Made by a program: the position numbers and the translations under genes. Below the pieces are notes generated by a model, which saw only the letters and a list, made by a program, of their open reading frames with translations, searched no databases and was not told the origin of the DNA. This document shows positions 47,758 through 59,828 of a DNA stretch of 64,000 nucleotides, piece after piece (positions within the stretch are counted from its first letter, which is position 1; each line of letters starts with the position of its first letter). Location of the stretch: assembly GCA_027924645.1 (NCBI GenBank), contig BSBN01000293.1:9076501-9140500 (forward strand), given 5' to 3'. This DNA comes from Cunninghamia lanceolata (Eukaryota; Streptophyta; Pinopsida; Cupressales; Cupressaceae).

Positions 47758-47769
47758 TGGTATCAGGGC
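47758..47769 (+). other. Primer binding site of the compact element
   Basis: TGGTATCAGGGC, one mismatch from the initiator tRNA-Met complement, two bases after the 5' LTR. Confidence 0.85.
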
Positions 47770-49564
47770 GTCCGATCTTGTGCGATGTGAGGTGTAACAG
47801 AGATCACTGTTTGAAGATACGGAGATCGCTGCCAGTAAGGAAAGCAATTATCTGATCCCGTGCAGATGGAATAAAGAGTCCTTGTGGCTGTGTTTAGTGC
47901 TTAGAGATCACTGTTTGAAGACACAAAAGAGACTGTCTCAAGCACGAAGAGTCTTCTGCAAGGGAGATCTTGTGATTTGGAGGAGGATCACCGATGCAAT
48001 CTCAAGCATAAAGAAAAAATCACTGAAGGCGTAGAACTTTTTAAAAGAGTTTGGATAAGAGTTTGAAGACCGCAAAATCGACGGTTTGCAAATTTGGACG
48101 GCGATTGGTTGAACATTGTAGCCGCAGAAGGCAAATAAAATCACAGATCAATATGCAGTAAAGAGTCCAAGACATTAAAAAAAAACGGAAATCACTGAAG
48201 GAAATTGCTGCTGATCAAAGCCCTTGAGATCATAGAGTGTCTATGTCAGAAGAAGGTAAGATCATTGTATTTGTTTGGAGAAGTTATCATACAAATCGCT
48301 GTCCGATGTGAATTGGGTGTCTATCGATAGTCTGAGTAACAAGAACCTCATACAAAGTTTCAACAATGAGGGGTCTTTTAGAACAGACGTTATGGGATCT
48401 CTTTGCGAAGAAATTGCTGATTGAAAGAACAAAGACACAAAAGAAATTGGTTCTCTCGATAAACACGACCCTCAACAATAGTATAGGGGGCTGGAATGAC
48501 CCATTCGTAAGTTAAAGTTTTTGCTATGTTTTTGTGTCTGTTTGTAGAGGAACAGTTCGGCATTTCTGTTCATTGAATCATTGTCAATAGTTTGCAATTT
48601 TGAGGAGTTAGTTGTACATGTCGTTGTGCGATCAAAAGGGCACGCATTATTTTCACTCTATACAGCGGCCAGTATTTCTATAATTGCATTTCCCTCTGTT
48701 GTTATTAACTACCCTCTATAGCTTCCATCATTTGGATATGTAGAACATCCATTTTCATCAGAAGAAATAATGAGTGGCTATTCTATGGAGTATAAAAAGG
48801 GCTCAAACATTGTAAAATAATCATGGACGGTATGCTCATTAACAGAAAAGTAGATCTGAATGTATTGTCAATGGTGCGTGGTAAACAAGAGCAACAAAAG
48901 ATAGAAATTTACTTGCCCATCGATGTTTGATTTCACGGAGCCATTTTTTCTATTTCTGAGGAGACTTCCAAAGACTCATCAAAGATATCAATTGGTTAAA
49001 GTGTAATAGGGTCATATTGGAGGAAGGCGGCATCGAAGGATGGAAGATTTTCCATCATCTCAAGTTAGCTTCTTGCTTTGAGATGATGCTTTGCATGAGA
49101 AGCATTTTTGGTTTTGGTTGTTTTTCTTTTCTTTGTTGATATTGACAGATTCGAAGAATGTATGTTTTGTGAAGATTTTGTTTTGGAGATAGGGTTGGGA
49201 TTTGGTGTTGAGCTCAATATGGATTGTTGTCCAGTGAGCTTCAGAGTATATGATCAAGAATTATACCCTTTCACAATCACTAGACAATGATGGAGATATG
49301 TCGTATCTCTTAGGAATTGTTGTCGAATAATTCAAGGCTCTATGATTTGATAGTTCAGAACTAAAGAGCTCAAGAAAATAGCTCAAAGCTATGCCTTTCC
49401 GAGGGTAGACGAGACAGCATGATGGAGCCTCACTTGGTTCAGGATTTCTTCTTTGTGAAAAGATCTTCTATAAAATATGTATTCATATTATGTAATCAGC
49501 TTTGTTGAGTATATTAGCATTGAGGGGGGGGGGTCCCTTGGTACTATTGCAGGAACAATGTAAT

Positions 49565-49575
49565 AAGGGGGGGAA
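49565..49575 (+). other. Polypurine tract of the compact element
   Basis: AAGGGGGGGAA immediately before the 3' LTR; it primes plus-strand synthesis in LTR elements. A second purine run with ten G (49,524-49,533) sits 30 bp upstream. Confidence 0.85.
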
Positions 49576-49745
49576 TGTTATCGTATTACATTGTTACCTA
49601 CCATTACTTACCGGTAGTTATGATCGGTTTCATATAACTGAACCGGTAGTTATGTTACCGGTAGTTTTCCCACATAATATTTACATTTGGATTGCATCCT
49701 GCATTTTATACCAATAAAACATTTTATTCAGATATTTCTCCATTA
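49576..49745 (+). repeat. 3' LTR of the compact element
   Basis: 170 bp; carries an extra internal repeat of the ACCGGTAGTTATG word, making it 30 bp longer than the left LTR. AATAAAACATTTTATTC is a likely polyadenylation region. Confidence 0.88.
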
Positions 49746-49750
49746 GGGAG

Positions 49751-52075
49751 GGATGGTTAAATAAATGGATCACATGTCTATGCTTGTAGTCAAACAAGTT
49801 GAATGGCCCCACACTGCTAACCACGTCTATCTTATGCTTCTCATTATCCTCATTGCTCAAGAGATCATCAAGATTTGGCTTGATAGTAACTATGCTCCCA
49901 AGGATGGTTTAAAACCTCTTCTTTTTCATGCTTAAGGTGCATTGACCATGGCTCTAATCTAAAAATTCAAGATCCTCTACCATAAATCAAAATAGTCAGC
50001 ATCATGTTCAAAACTTGAGATGACATCCTCAAATTCACAACTATTACTATCTAGGAGCTCCTTGGGTGCTAAAATAGAAGTGTGATTTTTATTAGAATCC
50101 ATAAATAAAGACTCTAAATTTGATCTGAACACTTCTCTTCCAAGGTTCTCTTCTTTTTCTTGCATGCACAAATGCCCTTCCTCATCAGCATATGCACAAT
50201 CTTTATTGATGTTTTCTTCCACAAAATTTGGTAGATCTTCAAAAAGATCAACCTCATCATGCTCTAAGGGATCACCAATGATCTCTTTCCATGCTTTCTC
50301 CTAAAACTAAGATAGGGGAACATTGTTTTGTACCATTTAGTCAAGATCATCTTCTAGGGTAGCCAACAATCTTTCTAGATCTTCATCCTTGATGAGCTCT
50401 TCAATGTTTATCCTCTCTTTCACCTAGCATTTTTTTTTGTCTTCTCTTCATGCTTGAAGGTTTGTGCCTTGAGATGGGTATAACTTCTTCTTACTCCTTA
50501 AAAATGCATCAAAAAGGCCTTTGAATAATCTAAATCTTAAAGATTTTAATAATATAATTGATTTTACACCACTTGCATGAACATGATGCTTGCAATTTGA
50601 TAGATAAGTTGTATGAAAAACATCAATCTTTTGCTTATACTATTGATTTTTGACATCCACTTGCTCATTACAACCATGTTGTCCATTTGATAAAAAAAAT
50701 TATTCCTCAACACTTTTTTTCTCAAATTTGGTATTAGAAAGGATCGGGATTGAAGAGAAACAAGTGTTATTCCTATTAAATCTAAGAATTTGCATTTCTT
50801 GTACAAGACGAGATGGTGTGTTAATACGAGTATATCAGAAAAGTTGTTGTTCTGATGTGTGTGGAAGATGGTGTGTTAATAGGTGAATGATTGTATTTCA
50901 CTTGGAAATTATCCTTTCAGAGCATTGTCCCATCATTTTTTATTTGCATTGGGATGGTGGATCTAAGACAATCCCCATGGCATGATTTTTCATTAATACG
51001 TCCCTTATGTCTTGTGAGGGTACAAACCAACTTGTTATGTGGGTTTGCAACCATGTGCCATTCTTTCCTCTTTTCGCCAACTACATTGGTTGGTGGAATG
51101 AGATGTTTTATATGAACTACTATCTTTTCTAAGGTGCCATGAAAAACAAGTGAGAATTTGCAAATAGGTCGATTGGGTGTTCACCAAGTAACTGTAGCAG
51201 ATTTCCTCTCAACTTGACTACAACCCTCTCAATGCTCAACTTTAAACACTAGTTTCTCAAATGAAACATAAACTCAAACATCATTGATAGCCATAGATGC
51301 AAGGGTACTAAAAGTCAAGCTTGCTTGAATCCTCTTATATTGGGAGACAAAGATCCAAAGAGTTTTTAAATCTCTATGCCACAAACATTTTAAACAAAAG
51401 ATCAAATCTATCAATTCTTCTCATGAATGACTCAATAAGTATAAAAAAAAATTTAGTTATGTTGTGCCATGTAATTTATCAAAACAACATGCATCCTTTC
51501 GAAACAAATTATGCAAATTCCTTTAATAATGTTGAAAAGAAAAAGTACATTCCTTTGAAAGATAGATAGCTATTGACTAAAACTAATGTTTAGACTCATT
51601 TATCTTTGAAATAAGGAGAGAATAAAGGCTAGTGAAAAGTTGTTCCTTTTCATTTACAAGCATTAAATATACTCTCTAATCTAATGCTTTTTCGATTTAA
51701 TAATAAGTACGATAATAGTAAATTGAATGAGATTATTTTTTAAAAATTATAATAAATTATAGCCAAAGATAAAGAAACATATGGATATCAAGACTTTAAG
51801 ATGAGTCATTAGTTGGAAAAATCATTAATCACTAAATCAAGAAAAAAGTTGGATTGATAATAAATGTATATCTAAAATGAATCTTAATGGTGATTACTAC
51901 TAAATTAAGATGTTTCACTTTATCCTTATCATGTGTCACTTGTTTATCCAAATCATCATGTCAAGTACACTTCTTATTGATCTTTACATGATATGGAGTA
52001 GGAGACTTAGCTAAACCTTGGGAGATGGTTGGATGTCTCCTAATATTCATCACTTTAATCAACATGTCTCTCTAA
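49751..52075. other. No convincing gene
   Basis: A minus-strand ORF at 49,977-50,222 (MEENINKDCAYADEEGHLCM) is acidic and may be the tail of a retroelement frame; similar reading continues weakly to about 49,760. The rest is AT-rich with short chance frames. Confidence 0.4.
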
Positions 52076-53350
52076 CTATGAAGTGTAGTTCAATGACCAT
52101 CCATGACATTCTTGAATGGTCGGACAATGGGTTTGTAGTCCAATTTGACTAGATAGTGTCATGCCTCTACCCCTATTTATCAAGACTTCTATCTGCTTTT
52201 CTAAAAAGGCTATTGTTCCATCATCATCTATGCTTTGCAAGAAATCTTCAATCAACTTTTGTACCCTCATCTTTGAATTTCTTATGCTTTCTCCACCTTC
52301 TTGGCTTGGATTCTGAACATTAACAACTAAATAAAATTAATAGAATATACACAAAAGTAATGGACATAACATAAGTGTTTGAAAGAACATTACATTTGAG
52401 TGACATTGTTTCTCTTTCTCAACATCATCCAGTGTCTATAGTGTAGATGGTAGGTCATCCTCTAGATCCTAGTCCATCTACATAGAAACAATTAGTAAGT
52501 TAATATTGACCACATAAATTAAATGAAAAGATACAAAAAGTATCCAAATAAATCACAAGAAGACACTCACAATGTGATTTGATATAGAAATGTCAATGTT
52601 CTCTTCATAAACTTATGAATCCAAACTAAAAATGTCATCAACACAAAGGGTAATATTGTTTCTACTCATGTCACCGATTTTTTCCATCATCATTTTTACC
52701 TTGACTACATGTGTGCATGTGTAACCTTGAGTTGAATAGTTGCATGAACACATGGACATACCTGGAATTAACCCATACACTTGATAACAAATTTTGTGAT
52801 ATGTTTGACTTTGAACCCATGAAATTTGGCTATCAATGGCATCAAATGTCACATGATCATTAGGAGTCTACAATGAACACCCGTTAGGCACATTCTCACC
52901 CTTTCCTAGACCAATGTTCCTATAGAAGCCATTTTTCTTTACTGATTTGCATTCACTAGTAATATGTGTACACATCCACGGTCAACTGGTTAATCAACCA
53001 ATCCACCCTTCTATGTGATGCATATTGAATGGTCTTCAAAAAATGGTTCTTCAAATGTGAGTGATATTATTCAATTGCACCTTTTGTTTCTTGGCCGACA
53101 TGCTTAAGGGTATGAGAACATCTAGACCACTTCCCCATCCTATGGATCCATCGATCTTGAAAATAGTCAACAAATTTTTTAAACATGCCTTGAAAGCAAT
53201 GCACAAATAACCAAGAATCTCTAATAGCCATCTCTTCATCAGGAGAGTGATGCTTGATGGATTCCAACATACAAAAAATTTCTCTTCTAGCAAAAATCAT
53301 CCTTCACCTTGGCTATCAAGTTCTTCAACCATGCCCTCTTAACATGCCAA
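52076..53350 (-). pseudogene. SWIM-finger, MULE-like transposase relic with conserved introns
   Basis: Three exons are bounded by canonical splice sites. Exon 1 (53,350-52,571) follows acceptor ATATATCTTTGCAG, encodes WHVKRAWLKNLIAKVKDDFC, FVDYFQDRWIHRMGKWSRC and YHSHLKNHFLKTIQ, and has a SWIM zinc finger (CSCNYSTQGYTCTHVVKV, pattern CxC...CxH); it ends at donor GTGAGT. Exon 2 (52,477-52,394) and exon 3 (52,312-52,076) follow TTTCTATGTAG and TGTTCAG acceptors and encode acidic and coiled segments. Stops and a frameshift break exon 1. SWIM fingers occur in MULE-type transposases and derived plant proteins. The catalytic part expected upstream is not visible, so it is 5'-truncated. Confidence 0.68.
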
Positions 53351-55436
53351 CTGCAAAGATATATCTCATAATGAAAAACCTCCCTACATGACCACAATAC
53401 AACTATAATCAACATCTCAATGATATATAGGTAAACATTAACAATACACTAGCTACAAAAATTGATTTATCAAAGCCATGTTGCAGACATGCTCTTCAAT
53501 TTGAGGGAATCTAGAGGTGAGGCAAAAGTTGATGCATCCTTGAGCAAAATGGATCAAGCTTCATTATTTGTAGGCATTTGAAGAGTTATCTAGAATTAGA
53601 GAAAGTTTTGGCTCATATTCCCTCTCTATGGGTCAAATCTCCTTCCAACAAGGCAATTTTACATCTTTGTGGATCGAACCCTCATAACAAGGCATTTTTC
53701 TTATGTGCAACACATGTTTTGGGCTGGGCAATGCAGGGCATTTGTTGACTTGTAGTTGCCTTGCAGTGACTTGTGGCTGCCTAATATTTATTTGAGAGGA
53801 AGAAATTTGGCCTATAGAGCTGAATCTTGGCTACACACAACAATTTTTTGGGCTCTTTTGGCCATAATCTGTGCATTTTTTGCCCTATTTTTTCCTCATC
53901 AAAATAGCATTTACATTTTTTTTAATAAGTATTTACATTATTTTTATTAAGATACTATAAATGCATAGTTTTGGGGGTTTATTGTAAATTAGGAGGCAAA
54001 TTCAAAGGGCAATTCTTTCATTTGAAGAATTAATGGGTTTAAAACACTTGTATCTTCGCCTGACAGAGATAACAGGTGAAGTCTAGGTTGGTAAGAGGCA
54101 GATTCCCTCTCATAATCCACACCAATGTAATCGTCATTTCTTATCAATTCCAATGAGTTGCTGGAAGGCTAGATTTCCTTAGGGTTATAGGCATTTTTTT
54201 ACTTCTTCAAGTGCAATTTTTTAAAAATAGGCTTGTTTTATGGGAATTCATTATTGTAATAACTTATGCTCGATTGCTCAGAATCGAGCACCAATTTTTT
54301 TGTAAAAGTGCATTTTTTTCAATTTCCCAGTCATTAGTCATATTTATTTTGTAAAACACACTAAGTTATAATGTGCCAAAATTTGGGGTCACCTAATCAA
54401 GGGAAAATCTCATAATTTCAGGGAGATCAATAGTAGCTTTTGATCATGTATGTTCTGCATACTTCATATTCTACCTACAAATGCACCTATTGTAGAAAAC
54501 AACATGATGACACAATGTGTCCTTATTTCTCACATGTTGCTTTCAAACTCCTTCGTCATATTGCAAAACCCCAAACACCAATTGCTACATACGAATCCTA
54601 AGTTGATATCTCCATGGCTTCCAGTGATTCATTGCACAAGGACATTGATCTCATCTTTCTAGATCTGCCTCATTGGGGTGCAAATTTGGGAGACATCATT
54701 AAGCACCTTCATCTTCTTTTCGATGACTAGTTCGGTGAAATTACATGTACCTTATCTTGTTCAAATTTGATTTCTCTTTCTTCACCTACATCTGCTTCTA
54801 TAGTGACGGTATCAGATTCTTATGGTTACAGTTATCACCATACATATATAGTCCTTGTTACCAAATCCTCTATGATACCTGATTTATTCCATCAGCATTC
54901 ATCACATTTCATCATTGGCTTAGAGATTATTCAACATTCTTCGAAGACATTATGAGCATCCAAGTCTTTGAATCATGTGAATAATTTAGAGACCTTCATA
55001 CTTCTTGTATGTTCCTATCCAAAATGGGAAGATTATTTTCACACTACTGTGGTTTGATTTCTTCCTAAGGGGAGAAATGTTCAGCGACCATGGATTCTCT
55101 TAGACATACTTCATCGAGCATCTATGCGCACTCTAGCATATCTTATGGGGGGGCTTCCAAGTCTCTCATTGTATCTCTGATTTTGGAGAAATTCATTGTA
55201 CACATGTTATAGAAGTTGTCTTAGGGGGTAATGATATAAGATCGTCCTTCTTCATCACTTATTTTCTTTTTACATATTTCATTTCTCCTTTTTGTAGAGG
55301 ATTTTTGTTCCCACTGGGTTTTCTCCTTCACTCCACTTTATGATAAACTTTATACATGTGTACCTAACATGACCTAGTAGCCATGACCCATATATTTCTT
55401 TCTATTGCACTTTTGTGATCACCCCAAGTATCACTT
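53351..55436. other. Unassigned; right part probably 3' interior of an LTR element
   Basis: From about 54,440 to 55,436 the plus strand leads into a polypurine tract and LTR. Its last part has GTTCCCACTGGGTTTTCTCC, a phrase common in plant retroelement 3' regions. I see no identifiable protein motif. 53,351-54,440 is non-coding, with a T-rich stretch near 53,870-53,950. Confidence 0.4.
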
Positions 55437-55804
55437 AAGGAGGGGTGTTAAAGTGAATAATTTATCTATTCACTATAGATTAAGTGTACTTAGGCTGTTG
55501 AGGTTAGACAACATTTGTTTAACTAAATGTGTAACCTTTTAGAGGTTAGAGGTTACCTAGTTGTTTGGTAAACCTCATGTGCATACTTTTTGAGGTTGGA
55601 AGACTTTCCATCTCACCTCAAAAGGCATTTGGTAGTCATCCAACACTTCTCACACAAGGTTTTTGGTTTCCACATTCTAAGTGATCCAAAGGTTGACACC
55701 TTATATTTGACACTTGTCTTCTTTCTTGTGCAACATCATGAGGCACTTGTCAATCCACGTGCAGGGTGGATTGTCTCTGCCATGCCTATATAATGAGGCA
55801 CTCT
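55437..55804 (+). repeat. Polypurine tract and LTR-like sequence
   Basis: AAGGAGGGG at 55,437-55,445 is followed by TGTTAAAGTGAATAA, the expected form of a tract plus LTR start. A TATATAA box lies at 55,787-55,793, where an LTR promoter would be. The right border is uncertain because from 55,805 the sequence matches another LTR in inverted orientation. Confidence 0.6.
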
Positions 55805-55900
55805 TGTAATGCCCTTGAACATAACATATAAACACGACAAAAGCAATCCTATTTTTTTTTTATTTAATGTTATTCCTTATGCCCACACCTAAACCCATGC
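55805..55900 (-). repeat. Inverted partial copy of the LTR end at 60.9-61.0 kb
   Basis: TGTAATGCCC, ACACGACAAAA, TTTAATGTTATTCC and GCCCACACCTAAA here are the reverse complement of the sequence at about 60,930-61,013, over roughly 90 bp with a few differences. Confidence 0.75.
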
Positions 55901-56998
55901 CTACTCATGAAGGAAACACACGTCTTTCTTTGAAAAATTATTTACTAGATTAATTCAAAATGCTAAAAGTACAAAAATAATAATATACATGCCTTTATTT
56001 CAGCCAACAAAACAACATAATAAGTCCATAATAGATATGTAGTCTACAATTCACAACTTGAGAATGCTACCTCAAGATTAGCCCTAAATTTAATAGGTCC
56101 TAGGTTGCCTATGTTTAAGATATGACTCGATATTTATAAAAGGGACAAAATAGTCTTAGAGCCATCTTCGGCATGAGAGTCCACATTAAGATAGTTTCAT
56201 TAGGAAATCTAATGTGTTTTAGTTATGTGCTTTGAATAATTAAAGTTAGTGAAAGGCTAGCCCAAAAGTGCATATTGAAATATTCAATTATAATAAGAGC
56301 CTTAAGGGATAATAAAACTTAAACTTTAGATTTATCAACCTCTGTTTTTTTCCTTTTCTAAACGCTTGCAATAATGGCAATTGGCAACATGAAACACTAA
56401 AATATTTTTTTTCTTAAATTATCCTAACAATAATTTCATAATCAACACAATGACATAGAGTATAAGGCCTTACCAACATAAATTATCCATTTATTTATTT
56501 TATTATAAAGAATGTATAAAAGCTTAACCTTCCACTAAATTTATTCTATTAATTCTAATAAAGAATGAATAAAAGCCTAACACTTAGATTAATTCTTAAA
56601 AAGGAAGAAATTAACCTAATTAAAAATTTAATATCATTTTAATAAAGGCCCAAAGGTAATGACAAAATCATAGGTGAAACTATTTATTTGTTTTATAAGG
56701 ATGTTAATTACAATTACCATTAAAAACTTTTAAATTTCTTTAAAAGTGAAATAACATCAAATAACTAACTTCCCCTAAAGAACAATTACAAGTAAAATAA
56801 CATGAAATAACTAACTTCCCATTTATACCTTAAAGGAAGAGAGTAAATAATAAACTTCAAGGAAAAGAAATTTATCCAATTAAATTATAAACTCATATAA
56901 ATAGATTTTATTGCCAAAATTTAACTCTAGCAATGAGTAAAAACAAAAATACTAAGGTTCAACCCAATCCGGACTAGAAAATAAGGGAAATAATTAAA

Positions 56999-57000
<2 letters not shown>
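55901..57000. other. No gene seen; AT-rich spacer
   Basis: Very AT-rich, with repeated TAAAGAATGAATAAAAGCCTAA-like words near 56,505-56,585 (for example AAAGAATGTATAAAAGC and AAAGAATGAATAAAAGC) and CATCAAATAACTAACTTCCC near 56,755 and 56,800. Confidence 0.55.

Positions 57001-57065
<65 letters not shown>
57001..57065. repeat. (AT)n microsatellite
   Basis: About 32 uninterrupted AT units, likely length-variable. Confidence 0.95.
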
Positions 57066-57066
<1 letters not shown>

Positions 57067-57373
57067 CATAAGATAAATATATGGCAATCTTTCTTCATTG
57101 TTATTAATTCCGAAGGACTAGGAAATAAGGGAAATAATTAAAAGAAATACATATATATATTTTGCATCTAGTCACTTCTCCAGCAACGCCTAGCCCTAAC
57201 CTTAAAAAAACACAAACAAAAAGAATATAATTGTTTCTATTTCCATTGGGGACAAAAAAAATTTAGGTAATTATTTTCTTATCACATTACAACCCTAACC
57301 CTAAATGGGCAACCAAATTTTATCATTGTCCTCTGTTGCCTTCAGCGTTATTTTTTTAAATTTTTACTAGCAG

Positions 57374-57945
57374 CCTTCATCTGGCCGCCATGGACAGAGC
57401 GCTCCAGATTGGGTAGCAGGGTACAACCAGCATCTGGCTTAGAACAGCAACCTCTCTCTCTTTTTTTGAATTCCTTTTCTCTTTTTTTTTGAATTCCTCT
57501 TCTCCTTTTTTTATCCTCACTGAATCATTGCTTCCTATTATTGCCTCTCTTTTTTTAATTTGTCTTTTTTTGTGGTGTTCTAGGCACGTAGCGGGCAGCC
57601 CAAAAGAAGAAACGACCTCGAAGAGGCTCTCCATGCAAGGAGCAGCGATCCTACTGGCAGGACTGCACCTTTACCAGCATGGGAAATCTGTCTTGAAGTC
57701 TGAAGTTTGCTATTTGGGGGAATAGAAAATGCTGCATTGATATCACTGTGGTTTTATTTGATTTCCTTCTTTCTTTTTTAATTTTTTCAAGCACCCAAGT
57801 TGCTTGCAAAACCAAACCCTCCCATGTTCTTTTATTTTTTTGTTGTGGAGTTGTTTTTTTTTCCCTTACAGGAGCGATTGAGGCATGGGTTTTGTGCCTC
57901 TAAGAGGCATGTATAAAGTTGCAAGGCCGCGGCCTTCTTACCCAA
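57374..57945 (+). pseudogene. Possible exon relics with splice-like borders
   Basis: Three GC-richer stretches follow acceptor-like tracts. 57,374-57,442 after TTTTTACTAGCAG reads PSSGRHGQSAPDWVAGYNQH plus two residues and a stop. 57,584-57,703 after TTTTTGTGGTGTTCTAG reads ARSGQPKRRNDLEEALHARS, then SDPTGRTAPLPAWEICLEV and a stop. 57,871-57,945 after TTTTTTTTCCCTTACAG ends at the donor-like AA|GTGAGT. Between them is T-rich, intron-like DNA. No family is recognised and frames do not join cleanly, so a captured or decayed host gene is a guess. Confidence 0.3.
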
Positions 57946-58615
57946 GTGAGTGGATTCTTGCCAATTCATTTGCATGGCAGATTTTTCTCCAGATCCTTAA
58001 CAATTTTTGGAAACCTTTTGTATGACTATGATTCAGCTTTTTTGTCTATGTAAAATTCTATATTTTTTTTATGCTGGCCCTTGATTTATTTTTTTTGTTT
58101 AATTTATATTTATTTATTTTATTAAGGCCTTAATCACCGACTGTTGTGCAGGATTGCTTTGTAATTTTAAACAAATAATTATTCATTCAATTAATAAGCC
58201 CAAAAACATTGAGAAAGGTTTTCAAAACTTTATTTACTAACAACTAAGAATCTTCTCTAAATTTGCCTTACTTCAAGATGAACGGACTTTTTGGTCATTC
58301 GTGGCATTAACATAATTTCTTTCTTTCTGCAAGCATTTTTTAGGGTTTTTGGTAAAGGTTTGTTGCTTTCTCATCTTTGCAACTGAGTGTAGTTAAAGCT
58401 TATCTTATGTCTCATTCATTGCCAAGGAAAACAAAATGTGTTAAACAATATTCACCACATAATTCCTGATTTGCATCTGCATTTGAGCTCTGGTTTGTAA
58501 ATGTTTATCAAAGTGTAATTGATACCTGGAATTGTTGAGTTAATTTCTTGCATATGTATTAAGAACTCTGCATAAAGGTTACATACGATTGTAGCAATTT
58601 TCATCTATATCCTAT
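57946..58615. other. No gene seen; T-rich, intron-like sequence
   Basis: T-rich with no open frame of note. Its look matches plant introns, consistent with the preceding donor-like site but not proof. Confidence 0.4.
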
Positions 58616-58790
58616 TTTCTAATCGCTGTAGTTTGACATTATACAAATAACAGTAACATAAGAAAAAAATTATATTATGCTACAATGCTTTCTAATAGCT
58701 GTAGTTTGACATTATACAAATAACAGTTAACCAAACAAAATAACATTATATAATAATAGAAGAAAAAAATAATATTATGTTTGTCAGGAC
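58616..58790. repeat. Direct duplication with 72-bp offset
   Basis: TTTCTAATMGCTGTAGTTTG followed by ACATTATACAAATAACAGT occurs at about 58,616 and 58,688, each followed by AAGAAAAAAATWATATTATG. Confidence 0.85.
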
Positions 58791-59005
58791 AGGCTTTTTT
58801 TACAAAGGTAGCCACATATCTTTCATGACCCCCAAACAGATCAGTTAGCTTCCCCTTAAACATTTCTAATTTACACTTATTGTATTCAACAACTCTCCTT
58901 CCTCTTGGATAGGAATTTCTTTGACAGCTCCACAAGACAAGCAGCTCATCTATCTTCCACATCCTGTAGAGACCTGCAACCAACTAAACTTTAAACTTCT
59001 CTGTG

Positions 59006-59061
59006 TAGCTAGTGGAGGCTCACCTCCCAGCCTAGGGCAGTAACTGCCCACCCCCTAGCTA
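59006..59061. other. Nested inverted repeats forming a possible three-way junction
   Basis: Outer arms TAGCTAG (59,006-59,012) and CTAGCTA (59,055-59,061) enclose hairpin GGAGG-CTCA-CCTCC (59,014-59,027) and hairpin GGGCAGT-A-ACTGCCC (59,035-59,049). Confidence 0.6.
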
Positions 59062-59338
59062 GGGAACACACTCACATAGGATTTTCACTGAGGGGAAGGG
59101 AAGGACATCTACCTATAGGGAATTTCAAAACATTCTCTCTTACAGAGAACTCTTTCATGGGTACTCTTACCCTTCATAAACCCCCAAGCAAGGGCATCCA
59201 CTTAAGACTCCTCACTCCAAGAAGACAATACAAATTACACAAACCTGATAGGGGATTCATTTCAAAACACTATACCCATAACAGTCCACAATTAACCTTA
59301 TTTTCCAAACACAAAATCTGAAGAATAAACAACACTAA

Positions 59339-59445
59339 GACTTCAATTTTCATATAATTGTAATATCTCTTTATTTCATTGTATTGATTAGACTCCAATT
59401 TTCATCTAACTATATTATTTCTTTATTGCATTGTGTTGATTTAAG
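59339..59445. repeat. Two-copy tandem duplication, about 54 bp
   Basis: GACTTCAATTTTCATATAA / GACTCCAATTTTCATCTAA begin the copies; both end in ATTGWRTTGATT. Confidence 0.75.
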
Positions 59446-59574
59446 GATTGGTTACCTACCTGGACACTTGCACATCACTTGAGCAAGACAGTTTTAGATC
59501 CTCATATAATCCTTCCTTTGTTAAGTTTGCTCTTACTAGTAACCCAGAAGATGGATAATTTACAGCCAAAGGCA

Positions 59575-59694
59575 ATACAGAGAATTACAACAGTTGGATA
59601 TTTACAGTGATGGGAATACAGAGAATTACAACAGTTGTAAATATAGTCATGGGAATAGAGAATTACAACAGTTGGATATTTACAGTCATGGGTC
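59575..59694. repeat. Minisatellite, unit about 40 bp, three copies
   Basis: ATACAGAGAATTACAACAGT, then TGGATATTTACAGTSATGGG; copies start near 59,575, 59,616 and 59,655. TGGATAATTTACAGCCAA-type variants flank it. Confidence 0.85.
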
Positions 59695-59798
59695 ATTAGC
59701 TGGATAATTGTTACAGCCAAGGGTTTTTTCTAAAAACTACCGTAACTTACAGCCAAAGTTTTTTCCTAAAAACTATAGTAGCCCCCCCATAGATGATC

Positions 59799-59828
59799 CC
59801 CCCCCACCCCCGAAAAAAAAAAAAAAAA
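59799..59828. repeat. C-tract followed by A-tract
   Basis: CCCCCCCCACCCCC at about 59,798-59,811, a G, then 16 A. Two homopolymers of opposite type sit almost adjacent. Confidence 0.85.

Larger units (their letters stand above)
47611..49750 (+). mobile_element. Compact non-coding LTR element with exact target duplication
   Basis: LTRs at 47,616-47,755 and 49,576-49,745 begin TGTTA and end CATTA. GGGAG flanks both sides (47,611-47,615 and 49,746-49,750), a 5-bp target duplication that fixes both borders. A primer binding site follows the left LTR and a polypurine tract precedes the right one. The 1.8-kb interior has no retroelement protein motif, so this is a TRIM/LARD-like non-autonomous element relying on another element's enzymes. 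The short LTRs and Met primer site suggest copia-type partners (inference). Intact target duplication shows it is younger than most of the window. Confidence 0.88.

Noticed and set aside
48000..49500. Possible coding capacity inside the compact LTR element
   Set aside because: Short frames such as those at 49,060-49,290 show no gag, protease, RT or integrase motif.
57489..57725. 78-codon plus-strand frame with a hydrophobic start
   Set aside because: The hydrophobic part is T-rich intron-like DNA; the GC-richer part reads better in another frame that follows an acceptor-like site.
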